Assembly: GCF_029227915.1 (NCBI RefSeq)
Contig: NC_079879.1
Span: forward strand, 33,238,501 to 33,302,500
Source: Hydractinia symbiolongicarpus
Taxonomy: Eukaryota > Cnidaria > Hydrozoa > Anthoathecata > Hydractiniidae
Reading direction: 5' to 3'
DNA length: 64,000 bases
Shown here one piece after another: positions 62,501 through 64,000 of this stretch (position 1 is its first letter; the number at the start of each line of letters is the position of its first letter). The notes beneath the pieces were generated by a model. That model did no database searches. It was given only the letters and a program-made list of their open reading frames with translations, and was not told the DNA's origin. Both the position numbers and the translations under genes were made by a program.

Positions 62501-63016
62501 AGTTGCCGTCTGATAACCAATCGCAGCATATAGCAAAGAAAGTTCCTTTTTATCTTTAGCACTAGATGGTTCTTAATCAGTTTTCACAACAAAATTTTTA
62601 ATAGTGAATATCACGATCAAAGAGAAAACCATATTAAAATACCGGTATACGTGTGTTTGTCATGCAAAATAGTACCGCTAGTAGCGAGATGCACGTAGCG
62701 AGGTTATAAAAACTGGTAAACACGTGAATATTTTCCACAGGGCACCGACTGGTTTTAAATAATACTGATTTGTATATCAGGGGTTACCTTATTTTTTAAA
62801 AGTATATAAATAGCACAGTAGATAGCTAAAAATAATCAAATTTGTTTTAACAATTTTTGCTAGCATTACCTGGGTTGGTCTATCCAAAACACCTTCTCTG
62901 TAATTGGATCTACTGTGACAACAAAAGCAAACTTTCTGGATGTCACAATAGTATGGGTTGTTTTACTTCTTGTGTCATATCTAACGATTTGTGAGCCAGC
63001 TGCAATAAACAGATAT
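47588..63016 (-). CDS. Single-pass receptor with duplicated YWTD-propeller/TSP1 modules and EGF (3' part; 5' end outside window)
   Basis: Twelve in-phase exons: 63016-62870, 59914-59682, 58942-58721, 58354-58291, 57734-57460, 56109-55941, 55473-55315, 51975-51746, 50924-50709, 49280-49110, 48502-48332, 47832-47588; 766 residues in view. In order: last blades of a first six-bladed YWTD propeller (EKVFWIDQP, KIEMANYDGSC, GDLLWTSN); a TSP1 domain (NGEWSAW); an EGF-like domain (CGENNGGCEGRC and CDCGF); a complete second propeller (TLFYVS, TIYYAQ, YLFIADSGS, EKLFWAD, IEMINYDGTC, ALLYWIN); three TSP1 domains (GQWSEW, then two with NGGWSTWRY); one transmembrane helix (VVILILVLIVLACVFF) and a tail of about 44 residues. 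YWTD/EGF pairs occur in LDL-receptor relatives such as LRP4/5/6, which bind secreted ligands; TSP1 in place of LDLR-A repeats is unusual. Ligand unknown. Confidence 0.85.
47890..49320. repeat. Tandem duplication (778-bp period) containing a TSP1 exon and its downstream intron
   Basis: The exons 48332-48502 and 49110-49280 are nearly identical, and so are their flanking introns. Shared phrases include GTTCCACT(A/T)ATTATGTATGA, ATAATTATGCTTAACAAC, GTAGAAAAGCTGAAACAATTTT and GCATTCAGAGTATTAAAACATTC. The offset is 778 bp at both exon ends. Because the exon is 171 bp, phase 1-1, the duplication adds one TSP1 domain without changing the frame. Confidence 0.8.
49420..49522. repeat. Long near-perfect hairpin in an intron
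   Basis: The left arm begins CAACCTCGATTCCAGGGCTC and the right arm is its complement, ending at 49522. The inner arms are TGATATAAGGACGGCGAG and its complement around an 8-bp loop. Apart from one 7-base interruption in the left arm, about 44 bp pair. It looks like a foldback element or a recent inverted duplication and would form a strong RNA hairpin in the receptor pre-mRNA. Confidence 0.8.
51976..55314. other. Large intron of the receptor gene
   Basis: About 3.3 kb between propeller exons. It contains a diverged tandem repeat (53600-54330) and a GGTAGGTAGG-like patch near 52450. No exon or separate gene is recognised. Confidence 0.6.
53600..54330. repeat. Diverged tandem repeats inside the receptor intron
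   Basis: Blocks with GAAAAGGCTATTATG / GAAAAGGGTATTATG, GAAACTTATCC, AAAATAATATTG and CGGGGTAAC / CGAGTAAC recur in order at about 53770-53950 and 54100-54260. A shorter GGTGTTAACAAC pair lies at 53624 and 53705. GC content is slightly higher than in the surroundings. Confidence 0.5.
57879..58023 (+). mobile_element. Miniature Helitron-like element, family 2, complete 145-bp copy
   Basis: Starts TCTATATTATAATACCCG immediately after A and ends CTAA immediately before T, the expected A/T insertion site. A hairpin (CCCGTGGATTTTTCCCCGGG) stands about 9 bp before the end. It contains TAGCGAGACGCACGCGATGC and GGTATAAAA. It lies in the intron between receptor exons 57734 and 58291. Confidence 0.65.
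59915..62869. other. Large intron of the receptor gene
   Basis: About 3 kb with no recognised exon. It includes a short hairpin around GCTAGCATA at 60257-60287 and the family-2 element near its right end. Open frames such as 60564-60809 and 61102-61344 lack support. Confidence 0.6.
62628..62752 (+). mobile_element. Miniature Helitron-like element, family 2 (degraded 5' end)
   Basis: Contains ACCGGTATACGTGTGTTTGT, TAGCGAGATGCACG, GGTTATAAAAA and a GTGAATATTTTCCACAGGG hairpin, and ends CTGG at 62749-62752 followed by T. Same motif order as the 57879-58023 copy. Confidence 0.5.
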
Positions 63017-64000
63017 CTAAACGAAAAACATACACACGTATATAAATTTTACATGTTTCTGATAAACAAGCCTCTTACTGCTAAGGATTATTAAGGATTT
63101 TTTTCTGAGCGAAATTTTGCGTTTTGTCTTGTGCTATTTGATTTCGTGTAAACAAACTACTAAGGTAGTGCAGCCACAAAGTAGCATGGAATTCAAAATG
63201 AATGAATATAACTTTAGGTGTATGAATTCGGAAGCTGTAGTTAGCTGGTTGCTGATATTTCTTAAACTACCACGATGTATAGCGAACAGACTGGGACTGT
63301 ACAAGGAGGTTAATCAGTAAACAAAGATATGAAGTGTTGCAGTTACCGTGATTACGATAGAAGTATAACTTATCCGTAAAGAAAAAGTCGGCAAAAAAAG
63401 TTGGCGAAAAAATTAGTAACTTTACCATAAATTAATTACTTTTAACAATTAAATTTTTGAATTTAGCACTTTTTGACGACTAATTTCTAGATCAAAAAAT
63501 AACTACAAAAGATTGCATTTTCAAGCTGTTTTCCTTTCAATAGAAACTTCAAAAATCAATTCCAAAGATTCTTTTTCCGTTTCTCTTATTTAAAGGTTTT
63601 CTCTGCTTTGGTTCCTCAACTTTTGCTTCATTCTATTTTTTTCTCGGCTTTATTTTACCTCTGCTTCGCTTACTTGAAACGTTATTTAAAAGAAGATGAG
63701 CGCAGGGACTAATACAATGCTGTTTTTCGTTTTAGTATTGTTACATTTCCATAGTTACTGATTTAAAACATAATCAAAAAATGAAAAAGGCCAAGAAATA
63801 AAAATGGCTAAAACATAAAAATTCATTGAAAAATGGTGGTCGGTAAGAAAAGAAAATTAGCAAAATATTTCAAAAAAAAAAGAGAAAAAAATTGTTGGTC
63901 GGCAAAAATTAGTCTCTTATAGTTAGTCTTTTTACAGCGCAGTCTGGGCACAAGTAACGCGCTTGTAGGGACAAATTTTAGCCTGTTTTTGTTTGACTCG
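63017..64000. other. Intron of the receptor gene running off the window
   Basis: The exon at 63016 opens in phase 2, so more coding sequence lies upstream, beyond 64000. No counterpart of the propeller exon 55941-56109 was found here. The open frame 63117-63320 has no support. Confidence 0.5.

Overview
This is an AT-rich eukaryotic window with split genes, GT-AG introns mostly in phase 1, and many DNA transposons. The protein repertoire (astacin metalloproteases with TSP1 and MAM modules, a YWTD/EGF/TSP1 receptor, PIF/Harbinger transposons with a MADF partner gene, Helitron-like repeats) fits a cnidarian, probably a hydrozoan. That assignment is inference; no marker gene settles it. All multi-exon models below were built by hand from splice signals, reading-frame phase and paralogue comparison.

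Layout. 0-9 kb: one first exon of a secreted PAN-like protein (minus strand), a foldback MITE, then a head-to-tail array of non-autonomous Helitron-like units (6.7-9.0 kb, minus). 9.1-13.3 kb: a nest of transposons, with a SINE inside a PIF/Harbinger element that itself sits inside an older TIR element. 13.5-28.9 kb: an astacin cluster. It holds a three-exon minus-strand gene encoding little more than a signal peptide and an astacin-type prodomain; a complete 11-exon minus-strand astacin with an intact zinc site; and, head to head with it across about 366 bp, a 14-exon plus-strand paralogue whose three zinc-binding histidines are all replaced. Both large proteins share the order signal peptide / short propeptide / astacin / TSP1 / TSP1 / MAM / small C-terminal Cys domain. 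28.9-43 kb: no gene recognised; mostly repeats, including a second Helitron-like array (plus strand, 34.3-37.6 kb) split by a second Harbinger element whose empty site is preserved in the first array. 43.1-45.3 kb: a single-exon divergent rhodopsin-type GPCR and a decayed fragment of a paralogue. 47.6 kb to beyond the right edge: the 3' part of a large minus-strand single-pass receptor built from duplicated YWTD-propeller plus TSP1 modules, an EGF-like domain, two recently duplicated TSP1 exons, one transmembrane helix and a short tail.

The most interesting system is the 13.5-28.9 kb cluster: an active protease, a catalytically dead twin sharing its promoter region, and a separate secreted prodomain, while the active enzyme itself has only a very short propeptide without the usual aspartate switch. 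A protease / pseudoprotease / in-trans prodomain set is a testable hypothesis, not a demonstrated system.
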